Assembly (NCBI GenBank): GCA_025529335.1
Contig: JAMYHX010000039.1
Coordinates: forward strand, 1 to 64,000
DNA: 64,000 bases
Direction: 5' to 3'
Origin: Rhizopus sp. PT2906
Lineage: Eukaryota; Mucoromycota; Mucoromycetes; Mucorales; Rhizopodaceae
Part shown: positions 10,267 through 21,488 of the stretch, in pieces
Numbering within the stretch: the first letter of the stretch is position 1
Layout of the letters: the number at the start of each line of letters is the position of its first letter
Made by a program: the position numbers and the translations under genes
The notes under the pieces: generated by a model
What the model was told of the DNA's origin: nothing
What the model saw: only the letters and a program-made list of their open reading frames with translations
The model's database searches: none

Positions 10267-10716
10267 TTTCTTTTACATATACATATATATTGCATTAGAC
10301 TCCTTCACTCTGTTTTCAATTATTCCATGAATCTTGTAATAATAAATATAACTTATACCGTTTTAAATTATGCAATGTAGTGTTTATAATGACTTCTGGT
10401 GATTCTCTATAATATTCATTTTGCAATAGATATGCCTTGATATGCCTAAGAGCTCTCTTTCGTCTGCACCTTGAAACATATAGACAGTGATGATATATGT
10501 CTTATATATTGCATTGTAGTAACCAGAACGATGTTATCAATATTAGTAGACTTCAAAATGTATTCAGGTAAAGGTAAACTGATGCAACTACATTCAAAAA
10601 TAACACTACAAACATGAACTAATGGCCAAATTGCATCGCGTCGTAAAAGTACAATAGATTAAAAGGGTGCTAATAATAATATAAACTAGCACAACTAGTG
10701 TATATAACAATGTTGG

Positions 10717-10866
10717 CTAAATCAAGACAGAATACAGTGTGTGCCTATTCTTGGTAACGCCACTGGCTCGGTTAATCATCCTCCCATTGCCATCCCAGCC
10801 ACGTCTAGAGTCGTAGTGGAGCCAGCTCTCATTGTCATAAGCACCAGTTTCATTTTTATAGCCGGC
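10717..10866 (-). pseudogene. possible small exon or gene relic
   Basis: A 49-codon frame, AGYKNETGAYDNESWLHYDS... to a TAG, looks protein-like (W, Y, D, G rich) and has no ATG. A decayed or terminal exon is possible. No family recognised and no neighbouring exon could be joined. Confidence 0.25.
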
Positions 10867-11053
10867 AGCAAGTAACGTATTTAATAATATAAAAGAAAAA
10901 GCATTGTAAACACCTTATTCATAATATAAGAATGCTAATTAGAATAAAGTTGTTTGTCACTAAAGAAAGCACTGTTGCAAGCTTCCGTCTATCAATTGAA
11001 GTTTATATCAAATCACATAAATCAATAGCAAACTCCACTGTCAGGTCTTGGGC

Positions 11054-11275
11054 TCAAAGTTCCAGCCAATGTGTCATTTTTTCCATATAGTTTTGTAGGA
11101 TATACACCATCTGTTGATCGACTGACTTGTCAAATGTATCGTCTGGCAAAGAGTTCTTAATCATTACGCACCTTGCTTTGAGTCCAGCACCTAAACTCCT
11201 TTCAATTTGTGGATAACTAAACTTGAAGACAGGCGCTAAAGTTATGTGACCATTCAAAGATTTTGAAATCTTTTA
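11054..11275 (-). pseudogene. ORF fragment of unknown family
   Basis: About 70 codons (SLNGHITLAPVFKFSYPQIE...EKMTHWLEL then stop) of normal protein composition. An AG acceptor-like site precedes it near 11,276, but no upstream exon is convincing. It lies just downstream of the stop-containing frame at 11,400-12,081 and may be part of the same decayed locus. Confidence 0.3.
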
Positions 11276-11399
11276 TAAACATACTCACGAAGAATACATA
11301 TTACTGAAGTCAGGTATTGATAGCATCTTAATAATACTAGAGACAAAAGATATTTACAAGGTCATAAAGCAATACAAGGTTTATTATTGAGTATCCCTT

Positions 11400-12081
11400 T
11401 TATCTTTTCTTGGATACTTTTTCAATGATAAAGTCTTCCCAATCATCACTGGTGACAGTATCTTCTTCCAGCCTTATACCATTCAGTTCTTCAAGGAATT
11501 CTTTTTCTAATTCTTCATCTTTCTCTTATTCTCTTACTTCCATTTCTTCAGTACTTTCAGACAGAAAAAGGAGTTCATTTTCATTTTCAGTTTCAAACGC
11601 CATCATTTCAATTTGATGCCTGCATTTGGCTTCGAGGACAGCGTTCAGTCTACTGTAATTTAAAAAGACTTGTCTTTTTAACGAAGGCATAGCCGCAAGG
11701 AGAATCGCAAATGACACGTAGTGGCTTTCATCCTTTGGCATGCAAAATGACCCTTTCCTGTACGTAATCAGATTCTTGTCTGATACGTATTTTGTCGTGA
11801 AGGTGACAAGCTTCAGTCCTTCCCACTAGCAAGTGATTGCCTCAAAGTGCTTCATTACCTCCGTTGCTTTTAACTTGTTGTTCCAAAGTTGGAGCATTGC
11901 TATATGCACAACTTTACCTTTCTGAAGATCTGCCTTTACTCCTTTTCTACCAGGCTTTTCTTCAGAGGAAACATAGTCGTTTTCGTCGTTGATACTTCTC
12001 AGTATAAAGTCAATGCGCTGGTTATCAATGTTGCTGAACTGCTTTGTTGTATTTGAATAACAGTCTGCGCGCTTTGCAATA
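11400..12081 (-). pseudogene. decayed ORF with two in-frame stops, beside element copy C
   Basis: One frame runs 227 codons from 12,081 to a TAA at 11,400 and is broken only by TAG at 11,828-11,826 and TAA at 11,528-11,526. Recognisable text includes NIDNQRIDFILRS, KPGRKGVKADLQKGKV, ITYRKGSFCMPKDESHYV and an acidic end (EEDTVTSDDWEDF). The GxKAD...LxG-like layout recalls a lineage-specific hypothetical family that is abundant in Mucorales genomes, but I cannot confirm this without a search. Its 5' end abuts the terminal repeat of element C, so the insertion may have cut it from its start. Confidence 0.5.
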
Positions 12082-12504
12082 AAGGAGACACTACATGCAC
12101 CAGAAAATGCACCGGAAAATAGACTAATTCTACGGGCGCTTCCTTGAGGCGCTACCTATGTTGTCACTATACAATGTCAAATTACCAAAGCCTCTGCCTA
12201 ATCTAAGGCTTGTCCAGTTTAATCTTTTTGGTAAAATATGAATTTATCATAATTACACGTATTCTTGCATCTTTATTGATCAACTGACAACATAAAATTA
12301 GAATAAATAGCAGCATTCCTTTTTTATCTCTTTCTTCTTCCTGAAAAGAAGCAATTCAAGATGGTAACTTCATAAACTCATGTTTAGTTTGACGCTGCAC
12401 AGTGAAAAGCTTCGTTAGAAGACAACAAAGGTAGTATCTAGAGGTAACGTATGTATTATTAGTCTAATTTCTGGTGCATTTTCTGGTGTATGTAGTGTTT
12501 CCCT
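12082..12504 (+). mobile_element. non-autonomous inverted-repeat element copy C (most complete)
   Basis: About 423 bp bounded by imperfect terminal inverted repeats of about 45 bp. The left end reads ACACTACATGCACCAGAAAA; the reverse complement of the right end is ACACTACATACACCAGAAAA. Each end holds a tandem GCACCAGAAAAT sub-repeat and then ATTAGACTAAT-like sequence. Internally there is a hairpin GCGCTTCCTTGAGGCGC at about 12,138 and no open frame. Size, inverted ends and multiple copies in the window fit a MITE-like DNA transposon derivative. No clear target duplication could be read. Confidence 0.8.
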
Positions 12505-12514
12505 AGAATTTAAC

Positions 12515-12625
12515 AAGTGCGAATTTTACTCTTGGCATCAGTGCCAGTAATTTTTGGAAATACAGTATAACGAACGCTTCATGTTGATGTGGAAAGTTGC
12601 TTCATCTACCAAACACATTGTTGCT
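12515..12625 (-). pseudogene. possible Tc1/mariner-IS630 transposase relic
   Basis: Minus-strand reading gives CLVDEATFHINMKRSLYCIS, resembling the DE-containing core (F-V-D-E-x-x-F-x-x-x-x-x-R) of Tc1/mariner or IS630-like DDE transposases, then a stop. Only about 35 codons are readable. This is pattern-based and weak. Confidence 0.3.
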
Positions 12626-13108
12626 TAGATATTCCATGTCGATTTGCATCCCAAGCAAGTCATTTTAATTTTTTCAGGGCTATTGAAAATGGGGCTCACT
12701 TCAGACCAATGTTGTCACTATCCATCCTTGTAACATCTCATTTTATGAATGAATGAGGTCATGCTGAATAAAGTGTAGATTACAGGACACGAACAACAAT
12801 AATAATTACAAGTGTAGTGTGCGCCAAGCCTTTTTTGATCGTATTGACTTTAAAAGGCAATGATTTTTTTTTTTGAAGTAAAAAAAAAGTGACTACTTTG
12901 ACAGAGTGGATGTACTCGGGGCCCATGGTTACCTCTAATGGTAGGTAGATCAAACCGAGTTTTTCCAATAGATAGTTATCATCTCACCCTTTCATACACA
13001 AAATTCACGAGTGAAAAAAATAGATGAGATATGTATATAAACGGAAGCTTTTTCATTTGATCTCTTTTCACTCTTCTTTATACACTTTCGAGAGGGGCGT
13101 AACTCCAT
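12626..13108. other. intergenic with GCV2 promoter
   Basis: No gene seen. TATATAA at 13,033-13,039, about 70 bp before the GCV2 start, is a plausible TATA box. A pyrimidine-rich stretch (TCTCTTTTCACTCTTC) follows it. Confidence 0.55.
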
Positions 13109-16100
13109 ATGTTGTCCCGTGTTGCTACTCGTTCAAGAAGTGCTCTTATTGCACGTTTACCTTCTGCCCCTACTTCAGTTCTTAGACAATCGCTTTTACC
13201 CAAGACTCATGTCAAGTCTGTTGTTCGTTTTCAACATACAACTAAACCTGCTTTAGCTAAATTAGCTCCTTTGGATACCTTTCCTCGTCGTCATATCGGT
13301 TCTGAAGGTAAAGAAGTTCAGGAAATGTTACATCAATTGGGCATCAAGGATATCGATGAACTCTTGGGAAAGACTATCCCATCTGCCATTCGTTCTCCAA
13401 AGCCATTAGCTATCGGACAAGGCCTTCCCGAGCGCCAGTTGCTCAAACGTCTCAAGGACATTGCCTCAAAGAACATGGTCAACCGTTCTTATATCGGTCA
13501 AGGCTATACAGATACGGTAGTACCCAATGTCATTTTGCGCAACATTCTCGAAAATCCAGCATGGTATACACAGGTAAGAACATACTCCCTTTTGCTTTTT
13601 AAGGTTTAATTAAACCATCTGCAGTATACACCCTATCAACCCGAGATTGCCCAAGGTCGTCTCGAATCCTTATTGAACTATCAGACCATGGTTTCTGATC
13701 TCACTGGTTTGCCTATTGCCAATGCATCTCTCTTGGATGAAGGTACTGCCGCCGCTGAAGCCATGTTGATGAGTTGGCAATCAGCACGTAGCAAAAAGAA
13801 CGTATACGTGGTTGATGAAAACTGTCACCCTCAAACCATTGCTTGCTTAAAGCTCCGTGCTGAAGCATTCAATATTGAAATTGTCGTTGCCAATGCACTT
13901 CAATATAACTTTGAGGAAAACAAAAAGAATCTCTGTGGTGTCTTGTTGCAGGTAAAACAACAACAAAAAAAGGGCGTGGGGAAATATGTAGGAGAATGAA
14001 AGTGCTTATCTGTTTTTGTCCAAAATTAGTATCCCAATACCCGTGGCTCTGTTCATGATTATGAAGCCTTGACTGCTCGAATTCATTCTGCTGGTGGTCT
14101 CGTCGCAGTTGCTACTGACTTGATGGCCTTGACCTTGTTGAAGGCTCCTGGTGAATTTGGTGCTGATATTGCCCTTGGTAACTCTCAACGATTTGGTGTT
14201 CCATTAGGCTTTGGTGGTCCTCACGCTGCCTTCTTCGCCTGTAAAGAAGAACACAAGCGCCGTATTCCAGGTCGCTTGATTGGTGTATCGAAGGATGCAG
14301 ATGGTAACAACGCATATCGTCTCGCTCTTCAAACCAGAGAACAACACATTCGTCGTGAAAAGGCTACCAGTAACATCTGTACTGCCCAAGCCCTTTTGGC
14401 CAACATGTCCGCCATGTATGCCATCTACCATGGACCCGAAGGTCTTCGAGCCATCGCACAACGTATTAATAACATGACAGCCGCCTTGGCTGATGGTATT
14501 CGTCATTATGGCTTCGAGATCGAAAACAAGGACAATTTCTTCGATACCCTTTCCGTCAACGTCGGCAACTCATCCTCTATCCTTCAAAAGGCTGCTGCAG
14601 AGGGCATCAATCTTCGTGCTATCGATAACAACACTATCGGCATCACCTTGGATGAAGCAGTGACTCAAGAAGATCTTGACAAGCTCCTCCATGTGTTCCA
14701 GAAGGAAGGTGCACCCGTCGTCACCGTTGAGAGTCTGTCTAGCATATTGGAATCCAACCGTCTGACCTTCCCTCACCAACTCAAGCGTACATCCAACTAT
14801 TTAACTCACCCTGTCTTCAACTCCTATCACTCTGAGACCGAGATGCTTCGATACATTCATCACCTCGAAAGCAAGGATCTCTCCTTGGTCCATTCCATGA
14901 TTCCTCTCGGCAGCTGTACTATGAAATTGAACGCCACAACCGAAATGATTCCTGTCACCTGGCCCGAATTTTCTAACATTCACCCATTCGCACCTGTTGA
15001 TCAGACACGCGGTTATCTCGCCATGCTGGATGAGCTTGCAGATGACTTGAAGGAAATCACTGGCTTTGATGGTGTCTCTCTTCAACCCAATTCAGGCGCT
15101 CAAGGTGAATATGCTGGTCTTCGTGTCATCCGTGCCTACCACCATGCTCGTGGTGAAAGCCACCGTAATGTGTGTTTGATCCCTATCTCAGCTCACGGCA
15201 CCAACCCTGCATCTGCAGCCATGTGTGGTATGGACATTGTGATCATTCAGTGTGACAGCAAGGGTAACTTGGACATGGAGGATTTGAAAGCAAAGGCAGA
15301 AAAGTACAAGGACCGATTGGGTGCTATCATGATCACATATCCTAGTACATTTGGTATGTTTGAAGCAGGTGTCTCTGATGCATGCAAGGTCGTACACCAA
15401 CACGGCGGTCTCGTTTATCTTGACGGTGCCAACTTGAATGCCCAGATCGGTTTAACCAAGCCTGCAGAGATCGGTGCTGACGTCTGTCACATGAACTTGC
15501 ACAAGACCTTCTGTATTCCTCATGGTGGTGGTGGACCAGGTATGGGCCCTATCGCATGTACCAAAGAACTCGAACCCTATCTTCCTGGCCACCCCGTTGT
15601 TCCCTGTGGCGGGCAAAACGCAATTGGACCCGTTTCTGCTGCTCCTTATGGATCTGCTTCAATCTTGCCCATCTCCTGGGCATATATCAAGATGATGGGT
15701 GGTGAAGGCTTAACAAAGGCTACTAAACTCGCCATTTTGAACGCAAACTACATGGCCAGCCGTCTGTCTGAGCACTACGAGATCCTGTACACCAACGAAA
15801 ACGGTATGTGTGGTCATGAATTTATCGTTGACATTCGACCTTTTATGGACCATGGCATTGAAGCCATTGATGTTGCCAAACGTCTTCAAGATTACGGATT
15901 CCACAGCCCTACCATGTCTTGGCCAGTCACCAACACGCTGATGATTGAACCCACCGAATCCGAAAGCAAGGCTGAACTCGATCGTTTCTGTGATGCCATG
16001 ATCTCTATCCGTCAAGAGATTCAACAAGTGATCGACGGCAAGTTACCCAAGAAGGACAATATGCTCAACAGAGCTCCTCACTCTCTCAAGACACTCATGT

Positions 16101-16258
16101 CTGATAAATGGGACCGCCCTTATTCTCGTGAGGTTGCTGCTTTCCCCATGCCATACTTACGTGAAAAGAAATTCTGGCCTACTGTGTCTCGTGTAGATGA
16201 TGCCTATGGTGATAGAAACTTGATGTGTACTTGTCCTTCTCCTGAAGAGTACGCCTAA
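13109..16258 (+). CDS. GCV2: glycine dehydrogenase (decarboxylating), P-protein, mitochondrial
   Basis: Three exons (13109..13573, 13625..13951, 14030..16258), 1006 aa, close to human GLDC at 1020. The first ~45 residues are Arg/Ser/Ala rich without acidic residues, a mitochondrial targeting signal. It is the PLP-dependent P-protein of the glycine cleavage system: it decarboxylates glycine and passes the aminomethyl group to the lipoyl H-protein. The PLP lysine lies in HMNLHKTFCIPHGGGGPGMG (Lys756). Also seen are RRHIG near the mature N-terminus, YIGQGYTDT, LDEGTAAAEAM and SAHGTNPASA. Both introns are phase 0 and GT-AG. It feeds the same one-carbon pool as the MTHFR gene further right, but they are not linked in transcription. 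Confidence 0.97.
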
Positions 16259-16447
16259 ATAAGAAAATTGTGTATTTATTTGTATAATGTATAGACCATC
16301 TTTATTTATTCCCAATATTTTGATCTTAATAAAGATTTAATCAACGTAAACCACGTTTAGAAAAAATAATGAATTAAGCTATTGATGTCATCTTGTCTAA
16401 CTTATATAATGATCACTTCTTATACATGTAAAGCAGTGAAACATCCT

Positions 16448-16610
16448 TTGTAAAATACGAATATATCATGATTACACGTGAGCTAAGTAGTCTTTGTTGA
16501 TCAAACTGACAACATGAAATTAGAATTAAAAAAAAAAACTTCTTTTTAACCTCTCCCTTCTTTTTGAAAAGAAACAAACCAAGATAGGGACTTTATAAAG
16601 ATCAGTTGAC
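16448..16610 (+). mobile_element. inverted-repeat element copy D (internal fragment)
   Basis: Similar to copy C positions 12,231-12,375: TAAAATACGAATATATCATG..., ATTACACGT, TTGATCAAACTGACAACATG, AAATTAGAAT, a CTTCTTTTTGAAAAGAA block and CAAGATAG. Neither terminal repeat is kept. Lies 190 bp after GCV2. Confidence 0.6.
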
Positions 16611-17885
16611 ATCTGCCCAGAACTGTCTACTTCAACTACCTTCACAATCCTCACTCCAACGTATCCTCTGGCCATGCATCCAAAAGTATGAGAGATGGCT
16701 CCAAGCTGGTAATTAGTACCCAAAACAGCTAGATAAAAGCCAAGGATATTAAGTCAAATGCATCAATACGTCAGTCGAACCTTTTAAGTTGGATGATCAA
16801 GTAAGACAACTTCGATCGCCTTTTTTTTTTTTTTTTTTTCTAAATTGTGCGACACTTTTTGTATGGTTGAAATGACATAGAAGTTATTCTTATAATAAAA
16901 GGCATTAATGTATTGAATTGAGTTCAATGCTTAAAGTCTTTCCCCACTGGCCCTGTCCGATTTATATATTATTCACACACACACACACACAAAGCATAAT
17001 ATCAATTCTTTAAAGGGAGAGCAAATACCATAACTGAAATGAAGGGAGGAAACCAAGATTTTGGGGAAAGGTGCACAAATTAGGAGTGGAATGACTATAG
17101 AGGATTTTCATGTGCCATAAAGTAGAAATCAATCTTATTTTCTGGGAAAAAAAAAAAGGAGAAAAAGCTCACCTGAGCTACACATTTTAGAGATATGAAT
17201 CTCCCTTTTTGCTTGTTAAACATGAGGAAATTACGTTTATCAACAATAAAGTAAAAAATTTTATACATTTTGTAATACAATGCAAAGTATTAAAAAGTGT
17301 CTTATCATGTGCTCATCTGTAATAGGCTTAGTTATTCTCAGATAGAATGGAATTATCCTTTCTTTCCTAAAACTAAGCCTATTTCCGTAACCAAACTAAT
17401 TGATTGGATATTGAATATGCAAGAATTAAAATGTCAAAGTATCGTTGTACATTGGTTAAGGGTCTAAAATAATGCTCTTCCATGTTGCATGAACTATATT
17501 TATATTAGTGAAAGGTTACAGTATGAAAATAAGGGTAAAATTAATCAGTGCACTCTCGCTCTTGTATGCGATTGGCTTTACTTTGTATATATTATATCTT
17601 GTTTAAAATGACCGCTTTATATTGATTGGAATCATAGTCTGAGAGTATCTCTCTTTTTTCGATCCGCTGATTTCCTTTTTTTTTTTTCTTTATTCTTTCT
17701 CTCCCACACAATAAAAAGCTTTTTTTTTCTTTCTTTTCTCCTTATTTTTCATTTAAATAAACTTTCTTCTCCTTCTTTTTTTTTTCTTTCTTTCTTTATC
17801 CTTTCTTTTTATCTTTTATACATCTTCGTGCTGGCTCACGTAACCCTTTCCATTTTCCTTTTAAAAAGAAACCCACACTTTCATT
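16611..17885. other. intergenic, upstream region of homeobox gene
   Basis: No gene recognised. Contains a T run at 16,820-16,839, a (CA)n run near 16,975-16,992, and from 17,640 to 17,880 a strongly pyrimidine-rich tract directly before the homeobox start, typical of fungal promoters and 5' UTRs. Confidence 0.55.
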
Positions 17886-19058
17886 ATGCATAGCAAACCT
17901 TATCCCCCAACAAGTTCCAGAAGAAGAACACATCTTAAGCCTAGTCAAGTTGCTGTATTGCAGGAAACATTTGTAACCAACACACTTCCGGATGCTGCCA
18001 TGCGAGCTCAGCTTGCGCAGGAACTCGGAGTATCTGAACGAACTGTCCAAATCTGGTTTCAGAATCGAAGAGCAAAGGCCCGCAAGCTGGAACAGTCAAC
18101 ACTACAACCCAATGTTCGAACAGGTTGGATTGATATGCCTGTCAAACAAAAGAACAGCCAGGAGCAACACTTTCAAACCACTTTCCGTACCTTGGTTACA
18201 CCCGAATGTTATGAGGAACCCGTCAAGAAAAGACCCCGTTCATCCTCAAAACCAGAAAGATTTTGTATGCCACCCCCTAGTTTACCACCAAGAGCCATGT
18301 CGGAAGGCATGGACCGAAGTATAACTAAAGAAGGTAATAATATTTCCTTTTATCGTATTTTTTTCTCCTTATAACTTACCCTTCCCTCCTTTTCTTGTGT
18401 TTCAATAGCTAAAGAATATATTACTATACCTGTTACTGCCCTCCATATCGGGACATGGGCAAGATTCGCTAGTCCTATAAATGACCATGAATATGATCTT
18501 GTCTGTTTAGCTGATGGTCATCAACTCATCTGGCAAGTTCAGGATGGCGGTCATCAATTCAGAATTCATGTGAACTATAATCAAATTCAGCAAATTAGGC
18601 TTGGTTCCCTCAACCCAGAACTTGGTCAACTTGATATTGAAATTAAAGAAGTCACATTTTCTATGAAACGCTGTGGTACTGATCTTGAATGGGTTCGATG
18701 TGGTGACTTTACAGAATACAAGCAAGCCAGCCTGGAGAACATGATTCATTCACTGAATGGAAATCATAATCAGCTAAAGCATTCCCTGTTAGAGTTGATC
18801 GCACAAGCTCCACAGTTGGCCTCCAAACTGGTTTTGATGCCCTCAACAATGTACCGTGACATGTCCATTTCTCCGTCTGTTACACCTGAACCTGCCTATT
18901 TCGATCAAACTCAATGGTTAATAGACCCCAAACATGTAACTGATTCTCTCCCTCTTTTAACAACAACCGATTATCAAGATGCCTTTGGTCATAGTAGTAA
19001 TAATTGGTTACTGGATCCATTGCTGTCTTCTGATCAAAATATTCTAAACTTTATCTAA
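17886..19058 (+). CDS. homeodomain transcription factor, Phx1/Pah1-like
   Basis: Two exons (17886..18333, 18409..19058), 365 aa. A homeodomain spans about residues 11-70: SRRRTHLKPSQVAVLQETF, LPDAAMRAQLAQELGVSERT and the recognition helix VQIWFQNRRAKARK. A basic, Pro/Ser stretch follows, then from about 150 a conserved-looking domain (ITIPVTALHIGTWARF, DLVCLADGHQLIWQVQDGG, FRIHVNYNQIQQIRLG) that recalls the region found C-terminal to the homeodomain in fungal Phx1-type regulators. It is a nuclear DNA-binding protein; targets are unknown. The intron splits codon GCT. Long pyrimidine-rich leader upstream. Confidence 0.9.
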
Positions 19059-19113
19059 AAAAAATAAAATATAAAAAAAGCTTTTTTTTTTGTCCTTCTT
19101 TTCTGAACTCATC

Positions 19114-19961
19114 ATGTCTGACCTGCGTAATACACAAGAATATAATGATTCTCATCGATTATTCGTACAAGCCATGCTCTCGAGACGTTCCTTGTCTGAA
19201 GAAGAAGCAGAAAATATTTATGTGAAAATATGTTCAGTGACAGAAAGTAAAATAAGGGCAACAATAATATTCACTTTTTTTTTAACATTCTAAAAAAAAA
19301 AACCAGGAGAATCAACTGATTTTGCTATTTTTGTTGCTCAAATAAACAAATTACTGGAAGAACTTGATTATTCACTGAGACGATCACGGAATGAAAGAAC
19401 AGGTGATAATTATATATCACTTGTTAATGTCAAACAAGACAAAATGACAGAAATTGCAAGTAATTATACACCAGCTGAACTCAATTATTGTAAAGAACTA
19501 GTGAGTTAGATTTCCTTAATCTATGTACAACTTAATAACCCTCTCTCATTCACAAAGTTTGATGCCATTGTGAATGCAGATAATGAAAACTTTGCCATCA
19601 GCTCAATGAATGCTATACGTTTAGGTCAGCGACTCAAATTAACACAAAAGGAAACTCAAGACGTCCTCGAACGACTTGTTCAAGATGGTTGGATCGCAGA
19701 AGAAGAAAAGGGTATCTATTTTTTTGATACCAGAGGATTGGCAGAGCTTCAGGGTTACCTCCGTGATCAATATGGAGATGCGATCAAGGAATGTACCATC
19801 TGTCTAGATATTGTCACCATGGGCGAATATTGCGAACTTGGCAACTGTCCTGTTCGACTTCATAAATACTGTGCGGATACCCAGTTTAGAGAATCAGTAA
19901 ATCCGATATGCCCTCAATGCTCAACTACTTGGTCAAGAAGTAACAGATTCGGTTTGGGATT

Positions 19962-19965
<4 letters not shown>
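19114..19965 (+). CDS. NSE1: Nse1, RING-like subunit of the SMC5/6 complex
   Basis: Three exons (19114..19246, 19307..19500, 19558..19965), 244 aa, normal for Nse1. The N-terminal part has winged-helix-like text (NAIRLGQRLKLTQKETQDVL...LVQDGWIAEEEKGIYFF). The C-terminus is the variant RING CTIC...CELGNC...LHKYC...CPQC. Nse1 partners Nse3 and Nse4 on Smc5/6, acts as a ubiquitin ligase and supports recombinational repair. It ends 44 bp before the stop of the convergent MPE1 gene, with a 31-A run between. Confidence 0.93.

Positions 19966-19967
<2 letters not shown>

Positions 19968-19998
<31 letters not shown>
19968..19998. repeat. 31-nt poly(A) run between convergent NSE1 and MPE1
   Basis: Uninterrupted A31 directly after the NSE1 stop. 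On the MPE1 strand it is a T run just after that gene's stop. It may be a fixed polyA insertion or simple repeat. Confidence 0.9.
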
Positions 19999-20002
<4 letters not shown>

Positions 20003-20009
20003 GCTTTAT

Positions 20010-21422
20010 TTAATGATGAGCAAACTTTCGAACGTAATTTTCTACACATTCTCTCACATCCACATTGGCAATCAATCCATCTAAACCATGTTGAATATGT
20101 TGTTGACACTCGGCACAGGCAAAGTCATGATCCATCATGTGAACTCGAATACAGTCATCACAAAAACTGGCACCACAGCATGGCGTTATACTAGCATCCC
20201 GTAAGAGACCTTGACAGATGGTGCATTTTAGATGATCAGGTGCAGGAATTGATTCATACCAGTCTGTCAAATCGCCTGCTGATGATGATCCAAGGCCAAT
20301 GGTAGTAGCTGCCTTGGCCACATGCTTATCCCATGCTGTCGAATCTGCTTGAGCAACTACAATATCTCCCTTCGAAGTCACCATGAGTCCTCCTGTGCCT
20401 GCCTTCACTGCATTCTTTGGCTCTTCAATGACCTTTAGAAAACTACGTGGGATACCTGTGGTGCGCTTGATTCGAGGGTGTTTGTCATATTCCTTGTCGC
20501 CATTGGTAGGGCATTGATTGATATAATGGCCTGTACAATAAAATTAGATTTCCCAATCAAACATATACACACTGTATACTTGCCTTTTTGTCCACATCGA
20601 TAGCATACATAATTAGGAGGTGGCACTCTCTGAGGCATTTGTCCATCCTTATTTTCGCCATTATTTTGACCTGGATATCGTGCACGCTTGCTAGGATCAC
20701 GTGCATTATATGGAATATATTGTTGTCTACACAATCAGTTAGTTTGAGCTCTTTTTCTTTAAATCTACTGAGCTTACTCTGCTAGTCTTTCCTGCATCAC
20801 CCCCCATTGATCTGTTGTTTGTTGAAACATGGCTTGAATACGCGCCTCTTCAGAATCGTCCTTGGGTGCGTCATTTTGAGGATTGATTGAATCCATTTGC
20901 ATTTGCTGCGGTTGTTGTTGTTGTTGTTGTTGTTGATGAAGCTGTTGTTGAGGTGGAAGAGATCTTTGTGTGTTATTTAATACCAAATTTCTATGATTTG
21001 ACATAAATGTAGATGTTGGATTTGTTGGTGTTCCAGCTGGATTCTTTATTATACCACTTTGACCTTTATTATCCATTGCTCCTAATACATAGCGCTGTGC
21101 TGTGCCTTTTCCTGGTCGTGAAGCTGGTAATCGTCTGACGATAATGGAAGTATTTCTTGGTACCATAAAGTTGTCATCCTTATATTCTTTTATATACACA
21201 CTCTTTTAATGACCTCATTAAATACTTTTTATTTTATTTTTTTTTACCTTCGTCTGTTTGTGCATTGTAAATAGCAAGATCAAAATCTGTTCCCTTTCCC
21301 AGTCTCTTGGCTCGAATGATTTCAGCTTTCAAGTCAAAAACAGTGGCTCCTGGGCCATCAAATGTAAACACATCATAATCTGAATCTTTGGCTACTTTAA
21401 ATTTATAATAAATCACAGACAT
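20010..21422 (-). CDS. MPE1: Mpe1/RBBP6-like mRNA 3'-end processing factor
   Basis: Four exons (21422..21248, 21186..20778, 20726..20584, 20530..20010), 415 aa. Domains in order: N-terminal DWNN ubiquitin-like domain (SVIYYKFKVAKDSDYDVFTF, YKDDNFMVPRNTSIIVRRLP), a Gln-rich linker, a CCHC zinc knuckle CYRCGQKGHYINQC and a RING/U-box-like domain CTICQGLLRDASITPCCGAS...C...CAEC. Mpe1 is a subunit of the cleavage and polyadenylation factor, and RBBP6 is the human relative. Exon 2 starts after a non-obvious AAAG acceptor because this restores DEEYKDDN. Intron 3 must use a GC donor to keep the CCHC spacing. The start is 66 bp from that of divergent ENOPH1. Confidence 0.93.
20531..20583 (-). other. 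GC-AG intron in MPE1
   Basis: The intron begins GCAAGTAT and ends TTGTACAG (53 nt). Using the GT four bases further in would insert extra residues into the zinc knuckle (QKAS instead of QKG) and break C-x2-C-x4-H-x4-C. Confidence 0.8.
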
Positions 21423-21488
21423 TTTTTTTATTATAAAGAAAAGAAGTAGAACTCCTCTTTGTTTTTTTTTCTTTTTAAAAATAAAAAA
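21423..21488. promoter_or_regulatory. 66-bp shared divergent promoter, MPE1/ENOPH1
   Basis: Only 66 bp, nearly all A and T, separate the two start codons, so both core promoters must overlap it and perhaps the first exons. Confidence 0.6.
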
